The translations under genes were made by a program, and so were the position numbers. This document shows, piece by piece, positions 17,315 to 26,300 of a stretch of 64,000 nt of DNA. The DNA comes from Chitinophagales bacterium. GTDB lineage: Bacteria; Bacteroidota; Bacteroidia; Chitinophagales; UBA8649. Numbering within the stretch: the first letter of the stretch is position 1; every line of letters starts with the position of its first letter. A model generated the notes under the pieces. The model did not search any database. It had not been told where the DNA came from and was given only the letters and a program-made list of their open reading frames with translations. The stretch is from contig JACJYT010000004.1 of NCBI GenBank assembly GCA_020635975.1, forward strand, positions 62,001 through 126,000, in the 5' to 3' direction.

Positions 17315-18298
17315 ATGAAATTAGCAATTATTGGAGCAACGGGAATGGTAGGCAATGTAATGTTAAAAGTATTGGAAGAAAGAGATTTTCCATATACTGA
17401 GTTAATTGTAGCTGCTTCTCCCAATTCGGTGGGTAAGGCCTTGTATTGTAAAGGTCAGGCTCATCATTGCATTACGGTAGAAGATGCCATTGCCGCAAAG
17501 CCAGATATTGCTATTTTCTCGGCGGGCGGTTCTAGCTCTAAAAAATATGCGCCATTATTTGCCGAAGTAGGCTGTGTGGTAATTGACAATTCTTCTGCTT
17601 GGCGTATGGACGAAAATGTTCCTTTAGTGGTTCCAGAGATTAACATGGATGCTATTCTGCCTCAACATAAAATTATTGCAAACCCAAACTGCTCCACCAT
17701 TCAAATGGTAGTTGCCCTGGCTCAATTGCACAAGAAATTTGAGTTAAGTCGATTGATTGTTTCTACCTACCAATCGGTTACTGGTACTGGCGTTAAGGCT
17801 GTAGAACAGTTATTTGCAGAACGAGAAGGTCGCGAGGCAAGCATGGTTTATCCGCACCCTATCGATTTAAATTGCTTACCACATGGTGGCGATTTTGAAG
17901 CAAATGGCTATACCTCAGAAGAGATGAAACTCTACAACGAGACAAGAAAAATCTACAACGACTACACCATCGAAACAACGGCTACTGTAGTTCGAGTACC
18001 TGTGGTTGGTGGACACAGCATGAGTGTTAATGCCTACTTCAGCAAGCAATTTGAGATGAAAGAAGTGATGGAAACCTTAGCAAACACGCCAGGAGTGGTG
18101 GTGCAAGATAATCCTGCGAAATTCGAATATCCTATGCCTAGATATTCTGAGCACAAAGACCCTGTATTTGTAGGTAGAGTGCGTCAAGATTTTTCTTACC
18201 CGAATAGCATCAACTTGTGGATTGTTGCAGACAACTTAAGAAAAGGCGCAGCAACCAATGCGATACAAATTGCAGAAGAACTATTGAAACGTGCCTAA
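17315..18298 (+). CDS. asd: Aspartate-semialdehyde dehydrogenase
   Basis: 327 residues. It reduces aspartyl phosphate to aspartate semialdehyde with NADPH, the branch point to lysine/diaminopimelate, threonine and methionine. The N-terminal Rossmann motif is GATGMVG (7-13). The catalytic Cys126 is in ANPNCSTIQM, and the active-site His lies in VVGGHSMSVNAYF. Full length and intact. It is convergent with the PfkB kinase gene. The product also feeds the methionine branch represented by the cystathionine gamma-synthase at 31097. Confidence 0.97.
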   Translation: MKLAIIGATGMVGNVMLKVLEERDFPYTELIVAASPNSVGKALYCKGQAHHCITVEDAIAAKPDIAIFSAGGSSSKKYAPLFAEVGCVVIDNSSAWRMDENVPLVVPEINMDAILPQHKIIANPNCSTIQMVVALAQLHKKFELSRLIVSTYQSVTGTGVKAVEQLFAEREGREASMVYPHPIDLNCLPHGGDFEANGYTSEEMKLYNETRKIYNDYTIETTATVVRVPVVGGHSMSVNAYFSKQFEMKEVMETLANTPGVVVQDNPAKFEYPMPRYSEHKDPVFVGRVRQDFSYPNSINLWIVADNLRKGAATNAIQIAEELLKRA

Positions 18299-18308
18299 AA
18301 GGCAAGGC

Positions 18309-19235
18309 TTAGCCTACTAAATCAATATCTACTTGTACTAATTGTACAAACTCTTCTATTCTTTCGTGAATTTCTTCTTCGCTTAAACTTTGCAAGCGCT
18401 CGGTTCCGAATTTTTCTACACAGAAAGAAGCCATGGCACTACCAAAGATTATAGCTCTTTTCATGTTATCGAAAGAAATGTCTTTTGTTTTATCTAACCA
18501 ACCCACAAAGCCACCAGCAAAGGTATCTCCAGCACCTGTTGGATCAAAAACAGACTCTAGAGGAAGCGCAGGCGCAAAGAAAACATGGTTTTTATGGAAA
18601 AGTAAGGCTCCGTGTTCGCCTTTTTTAATAACCAAAAACTTCGGACCCATTTCTTGAATCTTAGAAGCAGCTTTTACCAATGAATATTCTCCGCTTAATT
18701 GGCGAGCTTCTGCATCGTTAATAGTAAGCACATCTACTTCTTTAATTACAGCATTTAATTGTTCTGGCGTGCTATCCATCCAAAAGTTCATGGTGTCCAT
18801 GATAATAAGCTTCGGGCGTTTAGCCATTTGCTGAATAACATTGAGCTGCAACATCGGATCGATATTCCCTAGCATTAAGAAATCTGCAGTTCTATAAGCT
18901 TCTGGAAGAACTGGATTAAACTCTAGAAGAACGTTCAATTCTGTAGCCAAGGTATCTCTGCTATTCATATCCATATGGTACTTACCCGCCCAGAAGAAAG
19001 ATTTCTTTCCTGCCTTAATTTCGATGCCCGAAGTATCAACTCCACGAGCCTCAAGCTTGTGCAGTTCTTCCATATCGAAATCGTCACCAATAACCGATAC
19101 TACATTAAGGTCTTTCGTGAAATAAGAGGCAGCCCAAGCTATGTAAGTAGCGGCACCTCCAACAATTTTATCGGTTTTTCCAAAGGGTGTTTCAATAGCG
19201 TCGAAGGCAACAGTGCCTACAGTAACAATACTCAT
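18309..19235 (-). CDS. PfkB-family sugar/nucleoside kinase
   Basis: 308 residues of ribokinase fold. The N-terminal glycine-rich region VGGAATYIAW (25-34) and the C-terminal PfkB signature DPTGAGDTFAGGF (231-243) are intact, with catalytic base Asp237. It phosphorylates a sugar or nucleoside hydroxyl using ATP in the cytosol. Related Bacteroidota proteins are often called PfkB family or adenosine/ribokinase-like, but the substrate cannot be set from sequence. It is divergent from the tRNA-Asn transcription unit. Confidence 0.9.
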   Translation of the reverse strand: MSIVTVGTVAFDAIETPFGKTDKIVGGAATYIAWAASYFTKDLNVVSVIGDDFDMEELHKLEARGVDTSGIEIKAGKKSFFWAGKYHMDMNSRDTLATELNVLLEFNPVLPEAYRTADFLMLGNIDPMLQLNVIQQMAKRPKLIIMDTMNFWMDSTPEQLNAVIKEVDVLTINDAEARQLSGEYSLVKAASKIQEMGPKFLVIKKGEHGALLFHKNHVFFAPALPLESVFDPTGAGDTFAGGFVGWLDKTKDISFDNMKRAIIFGSAMASFCVEKFGTERLQSLSEEEIHERIEEFVQLVQVDIDLVG

Positions 19236-19260
19236 AGCTTTTCAATATTTAATGATGCTG

Positions 19261-19268
19261 CAAAAGTA
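19261..19268 (-). promoter_or_regulatory. Candidate -7 element for the PfkB kinase gene
   Basis: TACTTTTG on the minus strand, an exact TAnnTTTG match, 26 bases ahead of the ATG at 19235. Confidence 0.45.
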
Positions 19269-19305
19269 GGATAAAAAATAATGATTAAAAAATTTAGTAA
19301 AGCGC

Positions 19306-19335
19306 TTGTAAAAATGAAAGTTTACATTATTTTTG
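19306..19335 (+). promoter_or_regulatory. tRNA-Asn promoter
   Basis: TTG at 19306-19308, a 19-base spacer and TATTTTTG at 19328-19335 match the Bacteroidota -33/-7 consensus very well. It would transcribe the disrupted tRNA copy and then the intact tRNA-Asn. Confidence 0.65.
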
Positions 19336-19365
19336 CAATCCGTTTAAAAACGGAAGACCATATAT

Positions 19366-19430
19366 TCCTCCTTAGCTCAGTTGGTTAGAGTCTCCGTCCC
19401 GAAATTTCGGGATCGGGATTAATCAGAGGG
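19366..19430 (+). pseudogene. Disrupted tRNA-Asn copy
   Basis: The first 25 bases (TCCTCCTTAGCTCAGTTGG... to GAG at 19390) equal the 5' part of the intact tRNA-Asn at 19480. The anticodon-stem 5' half and GTT anticodon are replaced by about 28 bases containing the 14-bp palindrome CCCGAAATTTCGGG (19398-19411). The tRNA then resumes at TTAATCAGAGGG (19419-19430) and degenerates. It cannot fold as a tRNA. The 34 bases 19397-19430 recur at 21346-21379 with one mismatch, at the end of the GIY-YIG gene. Confidence 0.85.
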
Positions 19431-19479
19431 GCATCGGTTCTAAGAGAATTGAATCGATTGGAGATTTTAAGGATAACAT

Positions 19480-19556
19480 TCCTCCTTAGCTCAGTTGGTT
19501 AGAGCATCTGACTGTTAATCAGAGGGTCGCTGGTTCAAGTCCAGCAGGGGGAGCCA
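19480..19556 (+). tRNA. tRNA-Asn (anticodon GTT)
   Basis: 77 nt including an encoded CCA. Acceptor TCCTCCT pairs with AGGGGGA, and the anticodon stem TCTGA/TCAGA encloses CTGTTAA with GTT at 19514-19516. The T-arm CTGGTTCAAGTCCAG is intact. It is followed directly by a rho-independent terminator. Confidence 0.97.
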
Positions 19557-19557
19557 A

Positions 19558-19584
19558 AGCCTCGCAGTAATGCGGGGCTTTTTT
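19558..19584 (+). terminator. Rho-independent terminator after tRNA-Asn
   Basis: The stem AGCCTCGC (19558-19565) pairs with GCGGGGCT (19572-19579), with one G-T pair and loop AGTAAT, followed by a T-run to 19584. Confidence 0.85.
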
Positions 19585-19630
19585 ATTTGTGTGTCTTGTC
19601 CTGGAAAAAGTTGACTCAAACTAAAAAGAA

Positions 19631-20038
19631 ATGAGTAAACAGTCTAGAGAAGAAAAAACAGCGAAATCCCCCCAAGTTTATAGTGAAGGATTTAAACGAA
19701 TGATAGTCTCGGAGTATGAATCGGGGAAATCAAGTAAAGCAGGGTTAAAACGCAAATATGGTATTTCAGGAAACTCTTGTATACCAAGATGGTTAAAAAA
19801 ATATGGTAAATTTGATCATCCTACCTATACATCAAAAGGAAGACCATTGAAAGATATCCAAAAACGAAGAGAGAAAGAGCTAGAACAATCTATTCGAAGT
19901 AGAGAAAAGGAGCTAGAAAAGCAATTAGCACTAAAAGAAGCAGAACTTCAAGCCTACAAGCAATTTATCTCTATTGCTGAACGAGAATTAAACATTAAGA
20001 TTGTAAAAAAGTCTGGCGCCAAGCAGTCCAAGAAATAG
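19631..20038 (+). CDS. IS3-family transposase OrfA
   Basis: 135 residues. The N-terminal helix-turn-helix (YSEGFKRMIVSEYESGKSSKAGLKRKYGISGNSCIPRWLKKYG, given here in outline as residues 18-58) binds the IS ends. A leucine-zipper-like charged helix follows (about 75-120). The slippery heptamer A-AAA-AAG lies at 20005-20011 near its 3' end. A -1 shift there continues in frame into the catalytic OrfB, giving the OrfAB transposase that is standard for IS3 elements. Unshifted, the product regulates transposition. Confidence 0.92.
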   Translation: MSKQSREEKTAKSPQVYSEGFKRMIVSEYESGKSSKAGLKRKYGISGNSCIPRWLKKYGKFDHPTYTSKGRPLKDIQKRREKELEQSIRSREKELEKQLALKEAELQAYKQFISIAERELNIKIVKKSGAKQSKK

Positions 20039-20052
20039 CAAAGGGAAGCAAC

Positions 20053-20925
20053 TTGAGTGTACCTCACTTAAGCAGACTGTTTGGCTATAGTAAGCAAGCC
20101 TACTATAAGAGAACATCCACTAAAACCAATATTAGCCACAAAAAAGAGCTTAAATCATTAGTGTTAGCAGTAAAGCATCAGCTTCCGAAATGTGGCGGCA
20201 GAAAGATACACCATATCATCTCAAAGAAGTTGAAAGCTCAAGGGGTGAAAGTTGGTAGGGATAAGTTATTTGATTTTTTACGTGATGAAAATTTACTTGC
20301 TTATAAAAGGAAGAAATACCATAAAACAACGAATTCAAAACATTGGATGCGGAAGTATCCTAACCAAATTAAAGACCTAGAAATAATACGTCCAGAACAA
20401 GTATGGGTTGCGGATATTACATACCTACAAGTAAAAAAGAAACACTATTATCTACACTTAATAACAGATGCCTATTCTAAAAAAATCATGGGATATCAAT
20501 TAGCAAATAATATGATGACTATAGAAACTACCAAAGCTCTAGAAAAAGCACTAGATAAAAGGATTTATACTAAAAAGTTAATCCATCATTCAGATAGAGG
20601 TTTACAGTATTGTAGTAAAGAATATACTGACCTATTAAAATCTAATCATATCGAGATTAGCATGACAGAGAACTCCGACCCTTACGAAAATGCAGTCGCT
20701 GAAAGGATTAATGGAATATTAAAAGACGAATTTGGTATGGATCACATATTTGAAGACTTCTATTCAATGAATAAACAACTTGATGAAGCCATACATATCT
20801 ATAATGGATTTAGACCACATTTATCTATCCACTTAAACACTCCAAACCGAGCTCACTTGCAACAAAAAATGAAAATTAAAACCTATAAAAACAAAAAGGG
20901 TTCAAAACTAGTTTTGAACCCTTAA
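20053..20925 (+). CDS. IS3-family transposase OrfB (DDE integrase domain)
   Basis: 290 residues from a TTG. The frame is open upstream to the A6G site, so the functional product is probably the OrfAB fusion, joined through residues WRQAVQEIAKGSNLS. The DDE triad is visible: Asp in VWVADITYLQ, Asp in HHSDRGLQY and Glu in AVAERINGILKDEF. It catalyses cut and joining of the IS ends. The HTH_21 region lies near the start and the rve integrase core after about residue 110. No inactivating change was seen. Confidence 0.94.
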   Translation: MSVPHLSRLFGYSKQAYYKRTSTKTNISHKKELKSLVLAVKHQLPKCGGRKIHHIISKKLKAQGVKVGRDKLFDFLRDENLLAYKRKKYHKTTNSKHWMRKYPNQIKDLEIIRPEQVWVADITYLQVKKKHYYLHLITDAYSKKIMGYQLANNMMTIETTKALEKALDKRIYTKKLIHHSDRGLQYCSKEYTDLLKSNHIEISMTENSDPYENAVAERINGILKDEFGMDHIFEDFYSMNKQLDEAIHIYNGFRPHLSIHLNTPNRAHLQQKMKIKTYKNKKGSKLVLNP

Positions 20926-21053
20926 TTATTCTTGTAATTTTACAACCTAATCAGTCAACCTTTTTCAGGACGTTACAGTGGCAAGTACTACGTTTTTGCC
21001 GCTATACACTCAATACGCCACATGCTTAAAGCGTTTGTGTGTAATTATACAAA

Positions 21054-21371
21054 ATGATTTATATCTACATTTTGTATAGTGCTGGTTCTGATAAATTTTA
21101 TGTTGGACAAACTACCGATTTTCAAACAAGGCTTTTCCAACACAACAATTCCAATCGATCAACATACACGAGCAAGCACAGACCTTGGACTCCTTTTGCC
21201 CTTTTTCAAGTTTTAGGAACGGCCGGTGATGCAACTAAAATCGAACGATTTATAAAAGCACAAAAAAACAAAAGCTTTATTCTACGCATTTCTAATCCAG
21301 AAACTGAGCTTAAGGGTAACCTTGCTAAATTACTTAGAATTTCTATCCCGAAATTTCGGGATCGGAATTAA
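21054..21371 (+). CDS. GIY-YIG nuclease-domain protein
   Basis: 105 residues, a stand-alone GIY-YIG domain. The two strands are present as YIYILYS (GIY equivalent) and FYVGQTT (YIG equivalent), with Arg in TRLFQHN and the catalytic Glu in KIERFIKAQKNK. Such domains cut DNA with a metal ion. The C-terminal residues IPKFRDRN are encoded by the palindrome-containing stretch 21346-21371 that also interrupts the tRNA-Asn copy at 19366. Its stop codon overlaps tRNA-like sequence. It is thus physically tied to the tRNA-Asn locus. A role in homing or repair is inference. Confidence 0.85.
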   Translation: MIYIYILYSAGSDKFYVGQTTDFQTRLFQHNNSNRSTYTSKHRPWTPFALFQVLGTAGDATKIERFIKAQKNKSFILRISNPETELKGNLAKLLRISIPKFRDRN

Positions 21372-21413
21372 TCAGAGGGTGGTTCCGAGAATTCGGAATC
21401 AAGCCGGGGAGCT
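21346..21413 (+). pseudogene. 3' fragment of tRNA-Asn joined to the GIY-YIG gene end
   Basis: 21346-21379 repeats 19397-19430 with one mismatch. TTAATCAGAGGGT at 21368-21380 equals the intact tRNA-Asn from the anticodon loop onward, followed by GGTTC and, after an insertion with a second small palindrome, GGGGAGC as at the tRNA 3' end. There is no 5' half. The stretch to 21515 shows no other feature. Confidence 0.65.
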
Positions 21414-21515
21414 AGAAAAAATGCAAGTCACCATATTACAAAAACAGCGGCTAGTTCTCGATAAATATTCCAGGCTTTTTAGATCTGCTCGCAACGAAAA
21501 AAACAGCTAAAGAAA

Positions 21516-21550
21516 CACGGTTCCGAACCCTTAAAGGGTTCGGAACCGTG
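21516..21550. repeat. Perfect 16-bp stem hairpin
   Basis: CACGGTTCCGAACCCT, a 3-nt loop TAA, then the exact complement to 21550. There is no T-run on either side, so it is not a standard intrinsic terminator, though it could block transcription or be a dispersed repeat. Nothing else is seen between here and the gene at 21646. Confidence 0.75.
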
Positions 21551-21645
21551 CTCAAAGCCAGAGCAGCCCTGACTTCTAGCCTCTTTTTAAGTAAATCTTT
21601 TTTAAAGGCCTCCTTTCGTATCTTCGCTTACACAAGTACTGGCTT

Positions 21646-22617
21646 ATGAAAAAATATATATTTGCTTTTTTTGCAACTTACCTACTAAGTTTTACTCTGG
21701 CACAACATTCTACCACCATAGGCCTGCTGGGTTGCCATGTGCAAGGTAGACCCGCCCCCTCCATCGAATTTTTTGCCGATGTGCTTCAACCAGATTACGC
21801 GGTTTGGCTTGGCGATAATGTTTATGCCGATACCGAAAGCGATCCACAATATATTCAAGACCAATTAAATGTCCTGGCTCAAAAACCTGGCTTTCAAAAA
21901 TTAAAAGCCAACACGCCCTTCTTTGTTACTTGGGATGACCACGATTTTGGCTTAAATGGTTCCGATAAAAATTACATTTTCAAAGAAGAAAGCAAAGAAA
22001 TTCATCGTAAATTTTGGGAGCTAGAAACCAAAGTTCCTGAAGAACGAGATGGGGTTTACTACGACGAAGTAATACATCTCGAAAATGGCAAGAGTCTTCA
22101 ATTCATTATGCTCGATGGCCGCTTTAACCACGATTCTAAAAACACTCTTGGTGCCAATCAATGGGCTTGGTTAGAAACTGTGCTCGAAAAAAAGGTAGAC
22201 CTTCGTTTCATCGTTTGCGGTTACCAAGTACTGCTTCCCCACATGACTCGTTGGGAATCGTGGGCAAAAACAGGCAAGGAAAGAAAGCGCCTATTTAAGT
22301 TAATAGAGAAAACCCAGGCAAATAATATCCTTTTTCTTACGGGCGACCAACACACCACCGAAGTACTCCGATCGCAGAAAAAATTGAACTACTTCAGCTA
22401 CGAAATTATGGCATGTGGCATCAACCAAACAGAACGCCCAGGTAGAGCTCCCAACAGAGTTTTGGGTCCTGACCTTACATTAAACTCATCCCCCTTAATT
22501 GAGATTATATGGGAAGAAAAAGATGCCCAAATCTTGTTTAAAAACTATAATGCCGACACGCAAGAAGTAGTTTCCTCTTTTACGTTTCGCCTCTCGGATA
22601 TCGGCCCCAAACATTAG
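21646..22617 (+). CDS. PhoD-like alkaline phosphatase / metallophosphoesterase
   Basis: 323 residues with a signal peptide (1-19, ending TLAQ). Metal-ligand motifs of PhoD-type metallophosphatases are visible: GCHVQG, WLGDNVYAD (Asp and Asn), TWDDHDFGLN, and LTGDQHTTEV near residue 237. It should release phosphate from extracytoplasmic phosphodiesters or phosphomonoesters in the periplasm or at the surface. It has no T9SS domain. It may help scavenge phosphate together with the glycerophosphodiesterase at 27061, but no Pho regulation is visible. Confidence 0.9.
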   Translation: MKKYIFAFFATYLLSFTLAQHSTTIGLLGCHVQGRPAPSIEFFADVLQPDYAVWLGDNVYADTESDPQYIQDQLNVLAQKPGFQKLKANTPFFVTWDDHDFGLNGSDKNYIFKEESKEIHRKFWELETKVPEERDGVYYDEVIHLENGKSLQFIMLDGRFNHDSKNTLGANQWAWLETVLEKKVDLRFIVCGYQVLLPHMTRWESWAKTGKERKRLFKLIEKTQANNILFLTGDQHTTEVLRSQKKLNYFSYEIMACGINQTERPGRAPNRVLGPDLTLNSSPLIEIIWEEKDAQILFKNYNADTQEVVSSFTFRLSDIGPKH

Positions 22618-22636
22618 CTTTTTCCAACAAATAACC

Positions 22637-22644
22637 TACATTTG
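22637..22644 (+). promoter_or_regulatory. Candidate -7 element for the DUF1569 gene
   Basis: TACATTTG, an exact TAnnTTTG match, 14 bases before the ATG at 22659. Confidence 0.4.
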
Positions 22645-22658
22645 TTAAAAGTAGAAGA

Positions 22659-23111
22659 ATGAACTATAGCTCCCTTTTATCTCGAATAGAAAACGCACTT
22701 CCCGAAGCTAATAAATCGAATACTGCCGTTTCGGCACGAGGCGTTGATTGGCACCTAGAACATAGCTTAAAAATAATTAACTCTATTTGTTCTACCCTTC
22801 TTCACTCTGATCCTAAAAACTATAAACCAAAATTCACCATAGGTAAATGGTATATACTTTTAAGAGGAAGCATACCAAGAGGAAGAGCTCGCTCACCAAA
22901 AGCTTTTAACAACCCAGAAAAAATTGATCTAGAGCTCTTACCCGTACTCTTGGCTAAGGCTAAAGAAAAGTTAGCAGCCATAGAAAAACTCGACCCTAAT
23001 GCACACTTTGCCCACCCCCTGTTTGGCGATCTTAATTTAGCACAAGCAAAAAAATTTATTGTAATCCACACCCAACATCACCTCCAGATTGTAGATGATA
23101 TTCTAAAATAA
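22659..23111 (+). CDS. DUF1569 / DinB-like helical-bundle protein
   Basis: 150 residues, mostly helical and soluble. The spacing of WHLEHSLKIIN near residue 31 and HTQHHLQIVDDIL at the C-terminus places histidines as in the DinB-like metal site, which fits DUF1569. The function is unknown. Some DinB-like proteins are thiol-dependent transferases, but that cannot be concluded here. Its stop overlaps the ATG of the YwbE gene by one base (TAATG), so the two are translationally coupled. Confidence 0.75.
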   Translation: MNYSSLLSRIENALPEANKSNTAVSARGVDWHLEHSLKIINSICSTLLHSDPKNYKPKFTIGKWYILLRGSIPRGRARSPKAFNNPEKIDLELLPVLLAKAKEKLAAIEKLDPNAHFAHPLFGDLNLAQAKKFIVIHTQHHLQIVDDILK

Positions 23112-23308
23112 TGGCTTCAGTTCCTAGAAAAAATATAGCCCTAGGCTCTTGGGTTGCCATTGTGCAAAAGCAGCACCAAAGAACTGGCGAACTTACCGAA
23201 GGCCAAGTAAAAAGAATTCTTACTAAGTCGCCCACGCACCCTCACGGAATAAAAGTGCTGCTAGAAAGTGGGGAAGTAGGACGAGTTCAACATCTATTAG
23301 AAGACTAG
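23111..23308 (+). CDS. YwbE family protein
   Basis: 65 residues. It matches the small YwbE family: LGSWVAIVQKQHQRTGELTEG in the first half and HPHGIKVLLESGEVGRVQHLL at the end. The fold is a small beta barrel of unknown function. It is coupled by TAATG overlap to the DUF1569 gene, and its last four bases overlap the end of the convergent dnaE gene. Confidence 0.9.
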   Translation: MASVPRKNIALGSWVAIVQKQHQRTGELTEGQVKRILTKSPTHPHGIKVLLESGEVGRVQHLLED

Positions 23309-26300
23309 TTCAACTTATATTCTAAATCACCTAAATCGCGCAAATCGTCAATTAAATCTTGCGAAATATTCACTCTCTTTGATTTAGAATAAAAAGAAAT
23401 TTTATGTCCTTCTTCTGGCTCTACAATTTCTACGCTTACATTATGTTGGCCAGGATGGTTTTCTAAAACAGCAAGAATGTTTTCTACAAATTCCTCGTTG
23501 ATGTTTTCTAAGCTTAATTTCAATTGCATACCATTGGTAAGCTGGTCTTTTATGTCTGCAAGTAAATCTATCTTAATTACTTTAAATTCGTATTCCTCAG
23601 GATTATAAGGTCTTTGCTGGTATTTACCAGTAATAAACACCATATTACCTACCACCTCCGCATACTTTCCAAAGTCGATGTAGTCTTTTCCAAACAAAAA
23701 GACTTCCATACTTCCTTCAAAATCTTCTAGAAGAAAATTGCAAAACTTAGTGCCCTTTTTGGTAAACCTAGAATTGCACGAACTAATTATTCCTGCCAAT
23801 TTTACCACTTGATTGGGCTTGTCCTTATAGCTCTGCGTAGTTGCTGTGGCATAGGAATTCACCTCTAAGGCAAAGGCATCCAAAGGGTGGCCCGTTAAAT
23901 AAATCCCGATAATTTCTTTTTCTCTATTCAATTTTTCTATCAGAGCAAATTCTTCTACTTGATGAATTTTGGGGGCTGTAAGCGCTATAGGTGCCAACTC
24001 GCCAAACAAAGAATTTTGTGCCGTATGCGTAGAATTTTGTACGCTATTGCCAAATTTCACTGCCTTCTCGGTTAAGGTACAGTTATCGGCAGGATCGGCA
24101 ACCATAAAGTGCGCTCTCGTGCAATTCTCGAACTCATCAAAAGCACCCGCGATAGCTAAACTCTCTATCGACTTTTTGTTTACCGAACGCAAATTAACTC
24201 TAGAAGCAAATTCATAAATATCTTTGTACTCGCCATTAGCCTCTCTTTCTTCAATTATGGCGTCTACTGCCGCTTCTCCCACTCCTTTTATAGCAGATAA
24301 AGCAAAACGAATCTTACCCTTTTTGTTTACTGTAAATTTCTTAGAACTTTCATTTACATCCGGACCTAAAACAGGTATTTTCAATCGTTTACACTCCTCC
24401 ATAAAAAAGGTTACTTTTTTAATGTCGTTCATGTTGTGTCCGAGAACGGCCGCCATAAACTCTGCAGGGTAATTCGCTTTTAGATAAGCGGTTTGAAAGG
24501 CCAAAACAGCATAGCAAGTAGAGTGCGATTTATTAAAAGCATATTCCGCAAAAGCTTCCCAATCTTTCCAAACTTTTTCTACCGCTTTTTTATCGTGACC
24601 ATTAGCCACGCAACCATCCACAAACTTCGGATACAAATCATCCATCATGGCTTTGATCTTCTTACCCATTGCCTTACGCAAAGAGTCCGCCTGGCCCTTA
24701 GAAAATCCTGCTAAGGTTTGCGAAAGAAGCATTACCTGCTCTTGATATACCGTAATTCCGTAGGTCTCCTTAAGCTTTTCTTCCATTATAGGAATGTCGT
24801 AAACTATCTCCTCCCTGCCGTGCTTTCTGTTAATGTAGTTGGGAATATATTCCATCGGACCAGGACGATACAAGGCGTTCATAGCTATAATATCCTCAAA
24901 CTTATCTGGCTTTAAATTTCGAAGATGCTTTTTCATACCCGGACTTTCAAACTGAAAGATGCCATTTGTTAAGCCTTTCTGAAACAGCTCGAAAGTTTTT
25001 GGGTCATCTAAAGGAATATCATCTTGCACAATCTCAATACCGTGTCGTTTTTTGATAATTGCTATAGCATCCTTTATAATGGTAAGAGTTTTCAAACCCA
25101 AGAAATCCATTTTCAACAAGCCCGCTTTCTCCACTACCGAGTTGTCGAATTGCGTTAGTAAAAGATCTGAATCTTTAGCTACCGTCATGGGTAAATACTT
25201 GGTAATATCATCGGGCGTAATAATTACCCCACAGGCATGAACGCCCGTATTTCTAATGGAGCCTTCTAGTTTTTTCGCTTCGGTAATCATTCTACCGATA
25301 TTATCTTTTCCTTCAGCCAAAGCTCTAAACTCGCTTGCTTTTTGCAGCTGTTCTGCATTTAGTTTTTCCTTTAGTTTGGGCTCAACACCTTCTTTGGCCA
25401 AAACTTTATTTAAAGAAGCACTTAGGTGATCGGGGAAGGTTTTAGCTACCTTATCCACTTCGCTAAGCGGAACGTCCAATACACGACCTACATCTCGTAA
25501 GCTCATTTTGGCCGCCATTGAGCCATAAGTAATAATTTGCGCTACCTGATTTTTTCCATATTTATCTACCACAAAATCGATAACTTGTTGTCGACCTTCA
25601 TCATCAAAATCAATATCGATATCGGGCATAGATACCCTTTCTGGATTTAAAAATCGCTCAAAAAGTAAATCGTACTTTATAGGATCAACATTGGTAATTC
25701 CGATGCAATAGGCTACAGCACTTCCAGCCGCAGAACCTCTTCCTGGACCAACACTAACGCCCATTTGTCGGGCGGCTGTGGTGAAATCTTGTACAATTAA
25801 AAAGTAACCAGGATAACCAGAATCGTTAATTACCTTTAATTCAAAATTAAGTCGCTCTTCTACATGTTGGCTAATTTCTCCATACCTTCTTCTTGCGCCT
25901 TCAAAAGTTAGGTGGCGCAAATATTCGCCTTGATCACTAAAACCAGGCGGAAGGGTAAAGTTTGGAAGTAAGACATCTCGCTCTAACTTTGGCGTATTGA
26001 TACGGTCAACGATCATTTGCGTATTCTCTAAAACCTGAGGAATATCGCTAAACAATTGCCCCATTTGCTCTTTAGTTTTAAAGAAAAACTGCTCGTTCGG
26101 AAAGCCAAAACGCGTTCCCTTTATGTTGTAATTTTCACCCTTACCTACTGGCGTAGATTGCAACTCGCCCGTGTTAACACAAAGCAAAATATCGTGGGCA
26201 TTGGCATCTTCCTCCTCTACATAATGGCTGTCGTTGGTGGCAATTGCTGGCACCTTGTATTTAGCACTCCATTTTAATAAAATCTGATTGATGTCTTCTT

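Larger units (their letters stand above)
19592..20977 (+). mobile_element. IS3-family insertion sequence, 1386 bp, apparently intact
   Basis: Imperfect terminal inverted repeats: the left one at 19592-19616 starts TGTCTTGTCCTGGAAAAAG. The right one at 20953-20977, read inward, starts TGTAACGTCCTGAAAAAGG. They match at 20 of 25 positions. A 3-bp target duplication GTG flanks both ends (19589-19591 and 20978-20980). Inside are orfA and orfB in the -1 arrangement with an A6G slippery site. It inserted between the tRNA-Asn terminator and the GIY-YIG gene. Confidence 0.93.

Noticed and set aside
21322..21510. Open frame overlapping the end of the GIY-YIG gene
   Set aside because: It runs through the tRNA fragment and palindromes and has no recognisable protein features.
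24224..26277. Several open frames of 60-80 codons opposite dnaE
   Set aside because: All lie inside the dnaE coding sequence in other frames and show low-complexity hydrophobic composition without support.
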